Shown: positions 31,790 to 42,425, counted from the first letter of the stretch. The stretch: 64,000 nucleotides of DNA from DASXAI01 sp963728985 (GCA_963728985.1 CAVSME010000006.1:186001-250000); one strand, 5' to 3'. Made by a program: numbers and translations. Notes: generated by a model not told the origin, from the letters alone.

Positions 31790-33028
31790 TTACGACCGGT
31801 TCTTGCGGATGTCGTCGAGGACCGCCAGCAGGTGGGGGATGAAGGCCTCGGGGTTCTCGGCCATCGGGAAGTGACCGATCCCGTTCATCACCGCGAAGGT
31901 CGACCCGGCGACGGCGTCGTGCGCGGCCTGGCCGTGCTCGATCGTGGCGCTGGCGTCGTACTCGCCGGTCAGGAGGTGCACGCCGACGCGATCGGTGTCG
32001 ATGGCCGCGGCCTCCTCGCGCAGGTCGTGGTCGACCAGGTAGAAGTAGAGGTCGCCGAGGAAGGCCGGCGGCCACCCGCAGCTGTAGGCCCACACCGTCT
32101 CGCGGCGTAGGGCCTCCGGAGACTGCGGCGCCATGAGGCCGTTCATCAGCCTCGCCTTGTACTCGTTGCTGACCTGTGGGTGCCAGAAGCCCTTGAGGTC
32201 GTCGAGATCGCCGTCGACCTTCAGCGCGGGCTCGACGGCGATGACGGCCCGGAACACGTCGGCCCGGTAGCGGGCCAGATCGAGGGCGAGCAACCCGCCC
32301 ACCGAGCAACCCATGAAGACGGGTCGATCCAGTTCGAGCGCCTGGGCCATGGCTACGGCCAGCTCCATCGCCCGCGGCTGGGTGAGCCGGTAGGGCTGGG
32401 CCCACCACGCAGTGTCGGTGGGTGGCACGGACTTGCCGTGGAAGGGGAGGTCGTACGCGATGAGTCGGAAGTGGTCGGTGATGCGCTCGTCCTCGAACAG
32501 GTGGCGCCACTGCACGCCGTGCGACCCGGCGGTGTGCTGCATCAGGAGGGGGATGCCGGTGCCCGCCTCCTCGAAGTAGATGCGGTGGTCGTGGCCCTCG
32601 AGGTCGATGTGCACGTAGCGGCCGACCGGGCTGTCGAACTTCCGCGCCGCCGGAGCGGGCGGGGCCGGCACCGCGGGCGGCGCCGGCCGCATCAGCTCGA
32701 CGGCGCGCACGATGGCCGGGTAGTACTGCCAGTAGGCGAGCTCGTCGCCACCCTGCTGTGCTCCGAGCGCCGCGGCGAACGCGATGTCGTTGCAGAAGCG
32801 CGGCGGCACGGCACTGAGCATCGCTTCCCACAGCGGCCCCTCCGCCGCGACGGTGACCACGCCTGGCCCGGCTTCGACCGGACCGGCCTCCGGTTGGCCG
32901 GCGACGAGGCGCACCGAGGTCTCGACCCCATCGGCGACGAACACGAACCCGCCGTCCCAGTAGCGGGCCGCCAACCGGAACTCCGGATCGGCGCCACAGC
33001 GCTCGGCCAGTTCCGTCGATGTGATCAT
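31790..33028 (-). CDS. SCP2-like domain fused to alpha/beta hydrolase
   Basis: A 412-aa protein. Residues 1-110 look like an SCP2-type sterol/lipid-carrier domain (WDGGFVFVADGVETSVRL, then VVTVAAEGPLWEAML, then PPRFCNDIAFA). A Pro/Ala linker (about 115-130) leads to an alpha/beta hydrolase with nucleophile Ser in MGCSVGGLLAL (about 247), acid in GEYDAS (about 362) and His in GIGHFPMAE (about 390). ATG with GAGGAGG. A lipid-binding module tethered to a hydrolase suggests hydrolysis of a bulky hydrophobic ester or thioester. Confidence 0.87.
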   Translation of the reverse strand: MITSTELAERCGADPEFRLAARYWDGGFVFVADGVETSVRLVAGQPEAGPVEAGPGVVTVAAEGPLWEAMLSAVPPRFCNDIAFAAALGAQQGGDELAYWQYYPAIVRAVELMRPAPPAVPAPPAPAARKFDSPVGRYVHIDLEGHDHRIYFEEAGTGIPLLMQHTAGSHGVQWRHLFEDERITDHFRLIAYDLPFHGKSVPPTDTAWWAQPYRLTQPRAMELAVAMAQALELDRPVFMGCSVGGLLALDLARYRADVFRAVIAVEPALKVDGDLDDLKGFWHPQVSNEYKARLMNGLMAPQSPEALRRETVWAYSCGWPPAFLGDLYFYLVDHDLREEAAAIDTDRVGVHLLTGEYDASATIEHGQAAHDAVAGSTFAVMNGIGHFPMAENPEAFIPHLLAVLDDIRKNRS

Positions 33029-33073
33029 GTCCCTCCTCGGCTCGGGCAGCGCATTCTCGCGCTCGCGGTCGCC

Positions 33074-33946
33074 TCACGTTCCGCTGAGGTCGGCGAGCCC
33101 GCCGGATCGAGGCGTGTCCCGTTCCCGCACGAGTGCTTCCTGCGTGACGGTGGCGACGTGGTGGCCGTCCTCGTCGAAGATGCGTCCGATGGTGAGGCCA
33201 CGGACGCCGGTGAGGCTGTCGCACTGCACGTCGATCAGCAGCCACCGGTCGCTGCGCACCGGCCGGTGGAACCAGACGGCATGATCGAGGCTGGCGCCCA
33301 TGAACCGGTCGGCCTGCCATTCGTCGACGTCGCCCTTGGGATGGAGCGCACGCACCGCGCTCACGGTGCCGGTGTCGGATGCGAACGCGAGACCGGCGGC
33401 ATGGCGGACGGGGTCGTCGCCCACGGTGTCGTCGACGCGCACCCAGGTGATGGCCCGGCCGCTCCCCGGTGTGCCCGGTACCTGGCGCCGGTTCAGCAAC
33501 CAGCCCCAGCCCAACTCGGGGAGGCTCTCGGGAGCGGGCACATCGTGAGGCGCCGCCACCGTCGTCAGGTTCGGTCCCGGTTCTTCGACGTGGAAGGAGG
33601 CTTCGAGGGTGAGGATGGCCCCGTAGGACTGGCGGGCCACGACCCGGCGCGTCATGAACGAGCGGCCGTTGCGGACGCGGTCGACCTCGTAGCGGACCGG
33701 CTCGTCCAGGCGCCCACCGAGGATGAAGTAGGCGTGGAGCGAGTGCACCGCCCGGCCGGCGGGGACCGTCTCGGTGGCGGCGTACAGCGCTTGCGCGATG
33801 ACCTGCCCGCCGTAGATGCGACCCCAGCTATACGGCGGGCTCACCCCGACGAACGTGTCGGGCCCGTGGGGCTCGAGGGCGAGCAGCGAGGAGAACGTGA
33901 GCGGTCCCGTGGCGTCGAGCGTCAGGGCCGGGTCTGAGGTGTTCAC
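33074..33946 (-). CDS. tesB: Acyl-CoA thioesterase II
   Basis: A 290-aa double-hotdog thioesterase. GRIYGGQVIAQALYAA is the N-terminal hotdog hallmark, ASLDHAVWFHRP carries the catalytic Asp, DSLTGVRGL the Thr/Ser and TQEALVR the Gln of the E. coli TesB triad. It releases free acid and CoA from acyl-CoA. The start is GTG 33944-33946; a longer frame upstream is non-coding Arg/Ser-rich. It lies 45 bp downstream of no gene on this strand but just before the hydrolase fusion. Confidence 0.92.
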   Translation of the reverse strand: MNTSDPALTLDATGPLTFSSLLALEPHGPDTFVGVSPPYSWGRIYGGQVIAQALYAATETVPAGRAVHSLHAYFILGGRLDEPVRYEVDRVRNGRSFMTRRVVARQSYGAILTLEASFHVEEPGPNLTTVAAPHDVPAPESLPELGWGWLLNRRQVPGTPGSGRAITWVRVDDTVGDDPVRHAAGLAFASDTGTVSAVRALHPKGDVDEWQADRFMGASLDHAVWFHRPVRSDRWLLIDVQCDSLTGVRGLTIGRIFDEDGHHVATVTQEALVRERDTPRSGGLADLSGT

Positions 33947-33986
33947 GACCCGATTCTGTCGCAAGCGATCCGTCGCGGTGCGAGAC

Positions 33987-36056
<2,070 letters not shown>

Positions 36057-36119
36057 GCCGATCCTTCCGAGCCGGTGCGCCTCCCGCGTCTCCTACCCAG
36101 CGGTCGCTGGTCGGATTCG

Positions 36120-36879
36120 TCAGCGAGCGATCGGCTCGAGCTGCGCGTAGACGCGCTGGAGGCAGCGGGACACGCTGACCTGGCTGGTGCCGATGTGGGC
36201 GGCGATCTCCGACTGCGTCATCCCTTCGTAGAAGCGGAGGTAGACGACCCGCTGCTCGACGTCGGTCAGTGCCCCCAGCGCCCGGCGCACGTCGAGCCGA
36301 TTGGCGTCGAGACCGGCATCCTCGACGCCCAGCCCATCCGGGCGCCCCCGCTCGGGCTCCCGGCCGTCACCGTCGCCGGTCAGGGGCTGGGATCGATAGG
36401 CCTCACCGGCGTCCAGGGCGGCCAGCAGGTCCTCCTCGGGCACCCGCAGGAAGCGAGCGAGCTCCGGGATCGTGGGCGATCGACCGAGCGACTGGCTGAG
36501 CGCCTCGATGCCCGCGTTGGCCGTCACCAGCAGATTCTGAAGCCCGGCGGGGCACGCGCACCGGCCAGGTCTTGTCCCGGAAGTGACGCTTCAGCTCCCC
36601 GAACAAGGTCGGCGTGGCGAAGGCGGCGAAGGTGGAACCGTGCTCCGGGTCGTACCGCTCGATGGCCTTGAGCAGGCCGAGCTGACCGACCTGGACGAGG
36701 TCGTCGAGCGGCTCGCCGCGCCCGGCGAAGCGGCGGGCGCAGTACCGCACGAGCCACTGGTAGTCGCCGATGATCGCGTCGCGGAGGCGGCGGTCCCCGG
36801 ACTGGCGGTACTGGAGGAAGCGGCGCTGCTCGTCGGCGGGGCTGATCGAGACCGAGACGACGGCGTTCGCACGGGTCAC
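36120..36879 (-). CDS. RNA polymerase sigma factor, SigF/SigB type, frameshifted
   Basis: Two frames join into one sigma-70 group 3 protein of about 252 aa. Frame one (from GTG 36877-36879) gives region 2: DYQWLVRYCARRFAGRGEPLDDL, then LGLLKAIERYDPEHG and RDKTWPVRVPRR. The other frame gives NAGIEALSQSLGRSPTIPEL (region 3) and region 4.2 helix-turn-helix MTQSEIAAHIGTSQVSVSR. One extra base in the run at 36543-36545 (GGG on the coding strand) breaks the frame; removing it gives VPRRLQNLLV. The general stress partner-switch genes lie 1 kb away and are divergent. It is either a real loss of function or an assembly indel. Confidence 0.88.
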
Positions 36880-36931
36880 GAGGCCGGCCCCGGCGAGAGC
36901 AAACGATTGGTCACGATTTCGAGGGTAAGCA

Positions 36932-36963
36932 CACCTTCGGGCGGTAGAACACGCCCGAAGGTG
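36932..36963 (+). promoter_or_regulatory. 12-bp perfect hairpin overlapping a GTG start
   Basis: CACCTTCGGGCG (36932-36943) pairs perfectly with 36952-36963 around an 8-nt loop. The right arm includes the GTG (36961-36963) that starts the response regulator. It lies between two divergent genes, so it is not a normal terminator. It could be an operator or an RNA structure that masks translation start. Confidence 0.7.
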
Positions 36964-37632
36964 GGTTTAGCGTGCACCCTCATCGTTGCGCCCAAGCCCA
37001 TCCGCTTAGCCCTGGTCGACGACTACGAGGTCGTGCTCGTCGGCTTGACCCACATGTTCGACGCGTACCGGGACCGGATCGAGGTGGTCGACCTGGTCAT
37101 CGGCGAGCGCGTCACCGTCGATGTCGACGTGGCGCTCCTCGACACCTTCGCCCAGCCCGAGGCCGACGGCGGCGACGTCGCGACCTTGGTGGCCAACGGC
37201 CACGCCGCTCGTGTAGCGGTGTACACGTGGAGCTTCGATCGCCAGCTGATCGAGAGCGCCCTGCAGCAGGGCGCGCGGGGCTACCTGTCGAAGACGCTGC
37301 CGGCCGCCGCGCTCGTGGATGCCCTCGAGCGCATCCATGCCGGCGACGTCGTGATCAGCGAGTCGCCCCGCAGCCGGGCCACCGTCGGGCTCGACTGGCC
37401 GGGCCGCAGCGAAGGGCTCTCCGATCGCGAGGCCGAGATCCTGGCCCTGGTCACCCAGGCCAAGTCCAACGCGGAGATCGCCGCTGTCACGTACCTCTCC
37501 ATCAACACCGTCAAGAGCTACCTCCGCAATCTGTACCGCAAGATCGGCGTCAGGACGCGGACTGAAGCGGCACTGTGGGGTGTCGACCATGGCTTCACGG
37601 TCAGCGACCACCGGATGGACGACTGGGCCTGA
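36961..37632 (+). CDS. LuxR/NarL family response regulator
   Basis: A 223-aa regulator. The receiver domain has acidic pair D20-D21 (LVDDYE), phosphoacceptor D61 (ALLDTF), Thr in VYTWSF and K111 (LSKTLP). The C-terminal LuxR helix-turn-helix (about 150-210) contains LSDREAEILALV and NTVKSYLRNLYRKIGV. No histidine kinase gene is adjacent. GTG 36961 lies inside a perfect hairpin; no ATG is present in the first 30 codons, so this start is the only good one. It likely joins the SigF-type stress circuit around it. Confidence 0.87.
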   Translation: MGLACTLIVAPKPIRLALVDDYEVVLVGLTHMFDAYRDRIEVVDLVIGERVTVDVDVALLDTFAQPEADGGDVATLVANGHAARVAVYTWSFDRQLIESALQQGARGYLSKTLPAAALVDALERIHAGDVVISESPRSRATVGLDWPGRSEGLSDREAEILALVTQAKSNAEIAAVTYLSINTVKSYLRNLYRKIGVRTRTEAALWGVDHGFTVSDHRMDDWA

Positions 37633-37636
37633 GTGC

Positions 37637-37828
37637 TCAATGCGAGCGGAGCCGCGCGGCGAAATGCTCGACCGACTCGTCGACGCGCCGGCGGCGGCGC
37701 TTGGCGTCGCGGCGCGACCGGTAGGAGCGGTGGTGGCGGTACTGCTTGCGGCGGCCATCGGGAACATGCCCGGTCCGACGATTGGCGAGCCACCCGATCG
37801 AGCTGGTCGCGGGATTAGTCTCGGCCAC
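37637..37828 (-). CDS. Small Arg-rich basic protein
   Basis: A 63-aa frame with GTG start: ETNPATSSIGWLANRRTGH at the N-terminus, then KQYRHHRSYRSRRDAKRRRRR and a short acidic/hydrophobic tail. Almost all third positions are G or C, supporting real coding. It resembles nucleic-acid-binding basic peptides but matches no family I know. It ends 4 bp from the response regulator stop and is convergent with it. Confidence 0.5.
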   Translation of the reverse strand: MAETNPATSSIGWLANRRTGHVPDGRRKQYRHHRSYRSRRDAKRRRRRVDESVEHFAARLRSH

Positions 37829-37830
37829 TG

Positions 37831-38211
37831 ATGCTCGCCTCAGGGCAACCGTTGGACTTGGACGTCGATGCCGAGACGCGCTCACCGCGCGCCGTGCGGC
37901 GAGCGTTTGCCGATCACTTCGCGGAGTGCACGCGCCTCGACGACCTCCTGCTGTGCGTGAGCGAGGTGCTCACCAACGCGGTGCTCCACGCCCGCGCGCC
38001 CATCCACGTCGTCGCGGCAGTCCTCGATGAGACGATCCGCGTCGAGGTGTCTGACGGCTCGAGAGCGGCGCCCGTGCAACGGGCCATGAAGGACCTCTCG
38101 CCGACGGGTCGGGGCCTCCATTTGCTCGACCGCCTGGCGACGGCCTGGGGGTACGAGGTGACCGCCCGGGGGAAGACCGTGTGGTTCGAGATCGCCGGAG
38201 CGGACGCATGA
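37831..38211 (+). CDS. ATP-binding anti-sigma regulator kinase (RsbW/HATPase_c_2)
   Basis: A 126-aa GHKL ATPase. N-box EVLTNAVLHA near residue 45, G1 EVSDGS near 73 and G2 TGRGLHLLD near 92. Proteins of this size are Ser/Thr kinases that bind a sigma factor or phosphorylate an STAS anti-anti-sigma protein. It starts an operon with the STAS protein (ATGA overlap) and the SpoIIE phosphatase, i.e. a complete partner-switch set. The sigma factor on the opposite strand is the natural client. Confidence 0.9.
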   Translation: MLASGQPLDLDVDAETRSPRAVRRAFADHFAECTRLDDLLLCVSEVLTNAVLHARAPIHVVAAVLDETIRVEVSDGSRAAPVQRAMKDLSPTGRGLHLLDRLATAWGYEVTARGKTVWFEIAGADA

Positions 38212-38999
38212 GCGACGAGATCGTCGTCGTCGAGCTCCGAGGCCTGCCCCTCGACGTCCATCGGCGGGCCGAAGATCAGAGCCTCACGTTGAGACGCGAG
38301 CTGGCGCTCGTCCACGCCGCCGATGAGGTCGGGACTGCTCCGGCGCGTCTCCTCTGGCTCTCGGACAGGCTGAGCGGGCAGTACGCCACATTCGGCGAAC
38401 AACCGGAGTCCATCCTCCGGGCGGCGCTCGCCGGTGACGGATCCGAGGTCGACCTCCGCTACGAAGTGCCCGCCCACGCGGCCGACGCCGCCGAGGAGCT
38501 CGCCGCCGCCCTCGACGAGGTCGACGAGTTCTGCCGCGCCGGTGACCTGTTGACGCTGGTGCCGTCGCCCGAGGAGCAGGCGTACCGGCACTGGTTCCTC
38601 GGCGAGTTCGTCGCCCAGATCCGCCACGGCGCCTCTCCGACGCCATGGCGCCCGGTGCCCGCCGACCATCCGGTCGAAGGCCCGCCCGACACCGGATCCG
38701 AACAGCCGATCGCGGCGACCGGACACGGGACCATCGTCGTCGACGACGATCTCGACCTCGAAGGTGCGGCGCGGATCCGTACCGCGCTCGCCGCCGTCTT
38801 GGACAGCGGGGTCGTTCATCTCACGATGGATTTGTCCGACTGTGACTTCATCGACTCCGTGGGCATCAGCCTGCTGCTCACGACGCGCGATCGATTGCAG
38901 GACTCGGGCGGCGCCCTCGTCGTGACGAACGCCAATGGTCAGCCGCGGCGGACGCTCGAAAGAACAGGCATCTACGACGTGCTCGCCGACGGCGTGTGA
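38208..38999 (+). CDS. STAS-domain anti-anti-sigma protein with N-terminal extension
   Basis: A 263-aa protein. The C-terminal 110 residues form a STAS domain: DLSDCDFIDSVGISLLLTT with the phosphorylatable Ser in DSVG (about 216). The N-terminal 140 residues are a helical domain that I do not recognise (LRRELALVHAADEV, then AAEELAAALDEVDEFC), possibly a signal-input domain. The ATG overlaps the kinase stop by 4 nt; the phosphatase begins 1 nt after its stop codon. Confidence 0.87.
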   Translation: MSDEIVVVELRGLPLDVHRRAEDQSLTLRRELALVHAADEVGTAPARLLWLSDRLSGQYATFGEQPESILRAALAGDGSEVDLRYEVPAHAADAAEELAAALDEVDEFCRAGDLLTLVPSPEEQAYRHWFLGEFVAQIRHGASPTPWRPVPADHPVEGPPDTGSEQPIAATGHGTIVVDDDLDLEGAARIRTALAAVLDSGVVHLTMDLSDCDFIDSVGISLLLTTRDRLQDSGGALVVTNANGQPRRTLERTGIYDVLADGV

Positions 39000-39000
39000 G

Positions 39001-40800
39001 ATGGAACGGACACGCGCTCGGCTGAGCCTGCTGCTGGAGTTGACCGCCGGACTGGCCGAGAAGATGGATTTGCAGGCCGTCGCCAGCTTCGTGCTGAGTG
39101 TCGGGCGGGACGCGATCGACGCCGATCGCGGCACGCTCTGCCTCGTGGCCGCCGACGGTTGCTCGTTGGAGGTGGCCGCGCACGCCGGCTACGACTCCGA
39201 CATCATGCAGGAGTGGCGCCGGTTCCCACTTGACGCCGCATTGCCGGCCTCGGACGCCGTGCGCACGCGGGCCGCGGTCTACCTCCACAGCCGCGCTGAG
39301 CGGGGCGAGCGGTATCCGGTCTTCGCCGATGTGGGCGGGGACGGCGCCAGCACCATGCTGCCGTTGCTGATCCGCGGCGAGGCCATCGGCGCGTTGGTGT
39401 TCGGCTTCGACGGCGAGCGTGAGTTCGACAGGGACGACCGCACCTTCCTGGCGGCCCTGACCGCGCAGTGCGCCATCGCGGTGGACCGCGCCCGCCTCTA
39501 CGCGACTGCCCTCCGTCGCCAGGCCAACCTCGCGTTGCTGGCCGATGTGTCCTCCGTGCTCGCCGCTGGCGGCGAGAACCTCGAGGAGGCGTTCGGACAG
39601 GTGGTCGCGATGACCGTGCCCGACCTGGTCGACATCTGCAGCTTCCGGCTCCTCGACTCGAGGGTGCGGTCCCGACTGGTCGCGCGCGCGTCGCGCGACG
39701 AGGAGTCGTTGTCGGCGATCGAGCGGGTCAGCGCCTACGGGGATGACCTCGTGGCCGTCCACGGGCTCGCCCGGGCGCTGCGCACCGGCGAGGAGGTGGT
39801 GTGGGACGACGGTGAGGAGTTCGTCGAACAGATCGCCCGGGAGGACGATCATCGGGCTGCGTTGCGGGCGATGAACCTCGGCAGCGGGATCATTGTGCCC
39901 ATGGTTGCCCGGGGTCGCGTGCTCGGAGCGTGCATCCTGGCCAACCACCAGGACCGGCCCATGACCGACGAGGATCGTCAGCTGGCGAGGACGATGGGTG
40001 AACGTGCGGCCGTGCTGCTCGACAACGCCCGCTTGATGCGGCAGCGCCGAGAGATCAGCGACGGTCTCCAGGCGGCGCTGCTCCCGCCCTCGCTACCGGT
40101 GATCCCGGGACTCCAGCTCGGCGCGCGCTACGAGCCCGCCGGCGAGGGCCTCGAGGTGGGTGGCGACTTCTACGACGTCGTTCCCGTGGACGCGAACGAG
40201 TGGCTGCTCGTCGTCGGTGACGTCACGGGGCACGGTGTCGAGGCCGCCGCTGTCACCGGTCTCGTACGCCACACCATCCACTCCGCCGCCATCATGAGGA
40301 TGCGTCCGGCGGAGATCCTCGAGCACCTCAACCAGGCGCTGCTGCAACGCGGTGGGGCGGAGCCCCCGTCGACGTACTGCACGGTGGCACTCGCCGCACT
40401 GACGACGCCGGACACCCGGTCGGACGGCGGCCCGAGCTCGCCCTCGGTGATCGTGGCGAGCGCCGGCCATCCCGCACCCATGCTCCGGCGCGCCGATGGC
40501 ACCGTCGAGCCCCTCGTCGCCCAGGGACGATTGCTCGGCTACTTCCCGACGATCGACGCGGAGGAGCTGCGGGTCGAGCTGGGACCCGGCGACAGCTTCG
40601 TCGCGTTCACCGACGGCGTCATCGAGCGTCGTGACGGCGCCCGCTGGTTCCGCGAGCACGAGCTCAGCAGCCTCGTCGCCGGGAGTGACGTCGATGCCGA
40701 CGCGATGGCCGGTGTCATCCGCCAGACCGTCCTCGACGCGTTCGCGACACCGCCCAGCGACGACATGGCGATCCTCGTCGTCCGCCGCCGTCCCGACTGA
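39001..40800 (+). CDS. GAF-GAF-SpoIIE protein phosphatase (PP2C)
   Basis: A 599-aa phosphatase. Two GAF domains (about 20-165 and 185-345) precede a PP2C/SpoIIE domain (about 355-597) with the metal-binding motifs GGDFYDV, VGDVTGHG, SAGHPAP, FTDGVIE and SDDMAILV. It would dephosphorylate the STAS protein so that it can sequester the kinase and free the sigma factor. The GAF domains probably sense a small molecule or redox change. It starts one base after the STAS stop. Confidence 0.94.
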   Translation: MERTRARLSLLLELTAGLAEKMDLQAVASFVLSVGRDAIDADRGTLCLVAADGCSLEVAAHAGYDSDIMQEWRRFPLDAALPASDAVRTRAAVYLHSRAERGERYPVFADVGGDGASTMLPLLIRGEAIGALVFGFDGEREFDRDDRTFLAALTAQCAIAVDRARLYATALRRQANLALLADVSSVLAAGGENLEEAFGQVVAMTVPDLVDICSFRLLDSRVRSRLVARASRDEESLSAIERVSAYGDDLVAVHGLARALRTGEEVVWDDGEEFVEQIAREDDHRAALRAMNLGSGIIVPMVARGRVLGACILANHQDRPMTDEDRQLARTMGERAAVLLDNARLMRQRREISDGLQAALLPPSLPVIPGLQLGARYEPAGEGLEVGGDFYDVVPVDANEWLLVVGDVTGHGVEAAAVTGLVRHTIHSAAIMRMRPAEILEHLNQALLQRGGAEPPSTYCTVALAALTTPDTRSDGGPSSPSVIVASAGHPAPMLRRADGTVEPLVAQGRLLGYFPTIDAEELRVELGPGDSFVAFTDGVIERRDGARWFREHELSSLVAGSDVDADAMAGVIRQTVLDAFATPPSDDMAILVVRRRPD

Positions 40801-40814
40801 TCGGTTCCGGCCGA

Positions 40815-41063
40815 TCAGCGGTCTTGCCGCGCCTGCTCCACCCGCTGCTCGGCTTCGCGACTGGCGGCTTCGGCGCGGGCGACGTCGGCCTTCGCTTCGT
40901 GCTCGGCGACGTTGCGCTGGGCATCGGCCTTCGCCTGTTGGGCGTGGCCCTCGTCCTCGAGGTGCTCCTTGCCCGTCAGCTTGCCGATGACCTCCTTGGC
41001 CTTGCCCTTCACGTCTTCGACCACGCCGTCGACGCCGTGCTTGGCACCACTGTCTTCACTCAT
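40815..41063 (-). CDS. CsbD family stress protein
   Basis: An 82-aa highly charged helical protein starting MSEDSGAKHGVDGVVEDVKGKAKE; VKGKAKEVIGKLTG is the CsbD core. A 35-residue Ala/Glu/Arg helical tail follows. ATG 41061-41063 has AAGGAG upstream. CsbD proteins belong to SigB-type general stress regulons, which fits the adjoining partner-switch operon. Confidence 0.9.
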   Translation of the reverse strand: MSEDSGAKHGVDGVVEDVKGKAKEVIGKLTGKEHLEDEGHAQQAKADAQRNVAEHEAKADVARAEAASREAEQRVEQARQDR

Positions 41064-41113
41064 GTCGATCTCCTTGTTGCTCTCGAGGATAAATGCGTGC
41101 ATGACGGCACCGG

Positions 41114-41671
41114 TCACGCGTCGGCGGGAAGGGCCTCGCGCAGCTCGTCCTTGGTCATCGACGACCGGCCTTCGATCCCGGCCTGGCGCGCCGCTTCGAG
41201 CAGCTCGGCCTTGGACGCCTGCTCCCAGCGGGGATCGGCCACGCCGGCGCGCTGGCGCGCTGCTTTCAGGTCCGCGGCCAGGCGGTCGCAGCTGACGTCG
41301 TCGACCTTCTTGCGCAGGGAGGGGAACATCTCGCTCTCCTCTTCCTCGACGTGGTGGCCGATCCCCGCCTTGAGCATCTCGACGGCAGCCCCGAAGCCGG
41401 GCTCCGAGGCGAGCTCGTTCAGCTTGGCCAGCCCGTCCCGAGCCAGACCATGTTCGACCTCAGCTTCGTGGGCCGAGTCCCGGTCCATCTTCTCGACCAC
41501 GAGTGGGTAGACCTCGGCCTCTTCGAACTGCATGTGCAGCGTCAGCGCCCTGGTGAGCCGTTCGAGCGCAGCCGCCCGCTCCTTGCCTTCGTCGGATTCG
41601 GCCAGCTCGCCGAGCAGGTGCTCCACCTGGCGATGGTCTTGTTCCAGCATGCTGAACACGTCGTTCGCCAT
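41114..41671 (-). CDS. Hemerythrin HHE protein with C-terminal SAP/Rho-N-like motif
   Basis: A 185-aa protein. Residues 1-140 form a hemerythrin four-helix bundle with metal-ligand residues H13 and H18 (QDHRQVEH), His/Glu in LHMQFEEAE (about 44-48) and His in IGHHVEEEE. The last 30 residues (ELLEAARQAGIEGRSSM, then ELREAL) are a SAP/Rho-N-like motif also ending the 3840-4108 protein. ATG with GGAGGA upstream. Likely an oxygen- or ROS-related stress protein. Confidence 0.9.
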   Translation of the reverse strand: MANDVFSMLEQDHRQVEHLLGELAESDEGKERAAALERLTRALTLHMQFEEAEVYPLVVEKMDRDSAHEAEVEHGLARDGLAKLNELASEPGFGAAVEMLKAGIGHHVEEEESEMFPSLRKKVDDVSCDRLAADLKAARQRAGVADPRWEQASKAELLEAARQAGIEGRSSMTKDELREALPADA

Positions 41672-41815
41672 GGCGATTCCTCCGGGGATGCAGTCGATGT
41701 CGTCGTGCACGGCGGCTCTACCCACGCGGCTGGTGATCCATCCAGCCCACGCCGATCTGCAGGTGCTCGGCGATCTCGATCACTTCGGTGGTGGTGGTGG
41801 CGCCGGCGCGAGTGC

Positions 41816-42040
41816 TCAGTGCTTCGCCGCCGTCGCCTTGCCGCCCTTGCGCCCGGCCGCCTTGTGCTGGGCGGTGGTGCCGCCCTGCTTGGCGCTGCCT
41901 CCTTTGCCTGATGCCTTGCCGCCGTGCTTGGACGCATCAGGAGAATTGGCGATCCGAGCGGCCCGGGCTTTCGACATCCCCTTGTCCCGGAGCGCGTCGT
42001 ACTGCTTCTCGTTCTTCACGTTCGCCTTCTTGGACGCCAT
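41816..42040 (-). CDS. Small Lys/Ala-rich protein (DUF7218-like)
   Basis: A 74-aa basic protein starting MASKKANVKNEKQYDALRDKG, then MSKARAARIANSPDASKHGG. The pattern of an ALRxKGMSKxxAARIAN core with a Gly/Lys tail is common in actinobacterial small stress or nucleoid proteins. ATG with AGGAGGAAGC. It lies in the same orientation as the hemerythrin and CsbD genes, 144 bp upstream. Confidence 0.82.
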   Translation of the reverse strand: MASKKANVKNEKQYDALRDKGMSKARAARIANSPDASKHGGKASGKGGSAKQGGTTAQHKAAGRKGGKATAAKH

Positions 42041-42115
42041 GCTTCCTCCTCGTTCTCGGCGCACCTCTCCTCTTCCCAGCGCAGCCGGCGCTCAACCGGT
42101 CGGAAGGGTGTCGCG

Positions 42116-42425
42116 TCAGGCCGCCAGTCCCGGCCTGATCGACTCCCGCCAGAGGCGTAGGAAGCCGTCGAGGTCATCGCCCACGGGAACGATGGGCGAT
42201 CCGCCCGAAGCCGGCGTCGAAGTTCACCGGGTTGGGAAGCTCGCTCATGACCTTCCAGCCGGGCACGCCGAACCGGAAGCGTTCGTGGGCAAGGCGCAGC
42301 CCGGAGGCGGCGTCCGGCGCCCACGCGCAGGCCACCTCTGTCCACGTGGCATCGGGCTCGGCGTGGCGGACCAACTCTCGACTGCTCCGCAACTCCGCCA
42401 TCAACTTCAAGCCGAACGTGGTCAT
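42116..42425 (-). pseudogene. F420-dependent LLM oxidoreductase (TIGR03557-like) remnant
   Basis: ATG 42425 opens a frame reading MTTFGLKLMAELRSSREL, a TIGR03557-type N-terminus, then jumps to PDATWTEVACAWAPDAASG and GVPGWKVMSELPNPVNFDAG, which belong near residues 230-280 of a 330-residue enzyme. After a second break another frame gives VGDDLDGFLRLWRES to stop 42116-42118. About 70% of the barrel, including the coenzyme site, is gone. Both ends and a purine-rich RBS are kept. It is non-functional as an oxidoreductase. Confidence 0.75.
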
